Part shown: in pieces, positions 4,506-5,002 of the stretch
Layout of the letters: each line of letters opens with the position of its first letter
Position numbering within the stretch: the stretch's first letter is position 1
Assembly (NCBI GenBank): GCA_023485745.1
Contig: JAMCZL010000010.1
Location: 1 to 5,002 of the forward strand
Direction: 5' to 3'
DNA: 5,002 nucleotides
Source of the DNA: Candidatus Martarchaeota archaeon
Lineage (GTDB): Archaea; Micrarchaeota; Micrarchaeia; Micrarchaeales; Micrarchaeaceae
Made by a program: the position numbers and the translations under genes
The notes under the pieces: generated by a model
Databases searched by the model: none
Told to the model about the DNA's origin: nothing
The model's input: the letters and a program-made list of their open reading frames with translations, nothing else

Positions 4506-5002
4506 TCAGATAGTTACGGATTTGACCCTGCCCTCTTTTACTCTTAAAAGGCTGACCTTTCCGATTTCTTTTTGTTTTCGGGTTTCGACATTGTCGCGTA
4601 TTTGATCGAGGGTGTATTCCGTCAGTATCTTGCCGTCCCTGAATACCTCAACCAACAGGTTTTGGCCTTCGTGGTCCTCGGTTACTGTCCGGTAGGAGCC
4701 GTTTTCTGCTATGAGCTTCAGCCGACCCGCCTTCGAATCCTTGCCGGGGTCGGTTATTGGTTTCTTGTATACGTCTCTATCCACTCCGTTTATCCTCGCG
4801 TTTGAGCACTTGAACGCAAATTTCTGCGTATCCCGGTCCATCTTTTGCAGGAGCGCGCCGCCCATTCCGAATGCGATGTTGTCCGCGGACCATTCGTTTG
4901 CCTCCATGCTGCTTAGTATTTTTTCGATCATTTCCAGATTTATTCCGTCTCCCTGTATTACGCGTATCTTGTCGTTCAGTACTTTGTAGCCCTTTGCATT
5001 TC
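4506..5002 (-). CDS. nadV: Nicotinamide phosphoribosyltransferase (NAMPT/NadV family), C-terminal part
   Basis: Makes nicotinamide mononucleotide from nicotinamide and PRPP, the first step of direct NAD salvage, in the cytoplasm. 164 residues are visible, reading from the window edge to TGA at 4506-4508; the family is usually 460-500 residues, so about two thirds is missing, including the catalytic histidine. The visible part follows human NAMPT closely: G-Y-K-V-L, then R-V-I-Q-G-D-G (human G353/D354 region, ribose contact), A-F-G-M-G-G-A-L-L-Q-K (human G383/G384, phosphate contact), R-D-T (human R392), F-K-C-S (human K400), then N-G, D-V-Y-K-K-P-I-T-D-P-G-K-D-S-K-A-G-R-L. The human S398 position reads as alanine. 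The internal ATG at 4931 is not the start, since homology continues upstream of it. The G-D-G and long S-K-x-G-R-L tail favour NAMPT over nicotinate phosphoribosyltransferase. It ends 61 bases before the DUF981-like start. Confidence 0.92.
   Translation of the reverse strand, partial: NAKGYKVLNDKIRVIQGDGINLEMIEKILSSMEANEWSADNIAFGMGGALLQKMDRDTQKFAFKCSNARINGVDRDVYKKPITDPGKDSKAGRLKLIAENGSYRTVTEDHEGQNLLVEVFRDGKILTEYTLDQIRDNVETRKQKEIGKVSLLRVKEGRVKSVTI

Noticed and set aside
4711..4989. A 92-residue open frame on the + strand over the NAMPT-type gene
   Set aside because: Antisense shadow; the - strand frame has clear NAMPT motifs across the same bases.
1..5002. CRISPR arrays, tRNA or rRNA genes, insertion sequences, long direct repeats
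   Set aside because: None seen on reading through; the window is almost fully covered by protein genes.

Overview
The window looks archaeal and most resembles an acidophilic DPANN archaeon of the Micrarchaeota (ARMAN-2-like) type; this is inference. The reasons are: TATA boxes about 24-25 bases before start codons, implying leaderless transcripts; internal operon genes with Shine-Dalgarno remnants matching the archaeal GGAGGTGATC core; very tight packing with overlapping genes; a Rieske protein with a CQHLGC first box and a long insert between boxes; and a mid-40s percent GC content by eye with many ATA, AGG and AGA codons. I cannot place the genus without a search.

Layout. The + strand (1-3803) carries the 3' end of tatA, then tatC, a Rieske iron-sulfur protein, a full-length (b6 plus subunit IV-like) cytochrome b, and three small membrane proteins of 60, 112 and 68 residues. 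From cytochrome b onward the genes overlap or nearly touch and each start has an SD-like element, so they should be made from one transcript. tatC and the Rieske gene each have their own TATA box. The - strand (3800-5002) carries a six-helix membrane protein that I tentatively assign to DUF981, with its own TATA box, and upstream of it the C-terminal third of a nicotinamide phosphoribosyltransferase that runs off the window edge. The two strands converge with overlapping stop codons at 3800-3803. No stretch above 70 bases lacks a gene.

How the genes fit together. TatA and TatC form a minimal twin-arginine translocase for folded proteins. The Rieske protein beside them has a KR-type Tat signal/anchor and must receive its 2Fe-2S cluster before export, so it is the likely local Tat client. 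Rieske and cytochrome b would form the core of a quinol-oxidising bc-type complex. No cytochrome c1/f or any CXXCH haem c motif is present in these genes, so the electron acceptor is not encoded here. The three small cysteine-free membrane proteins are the best candidates for undescribed accessory subunits of this complex. The NAMPT-type enzyme points to NAD recycling from nicotinamide, which fits a host-dependent or scavenging lifestyle.
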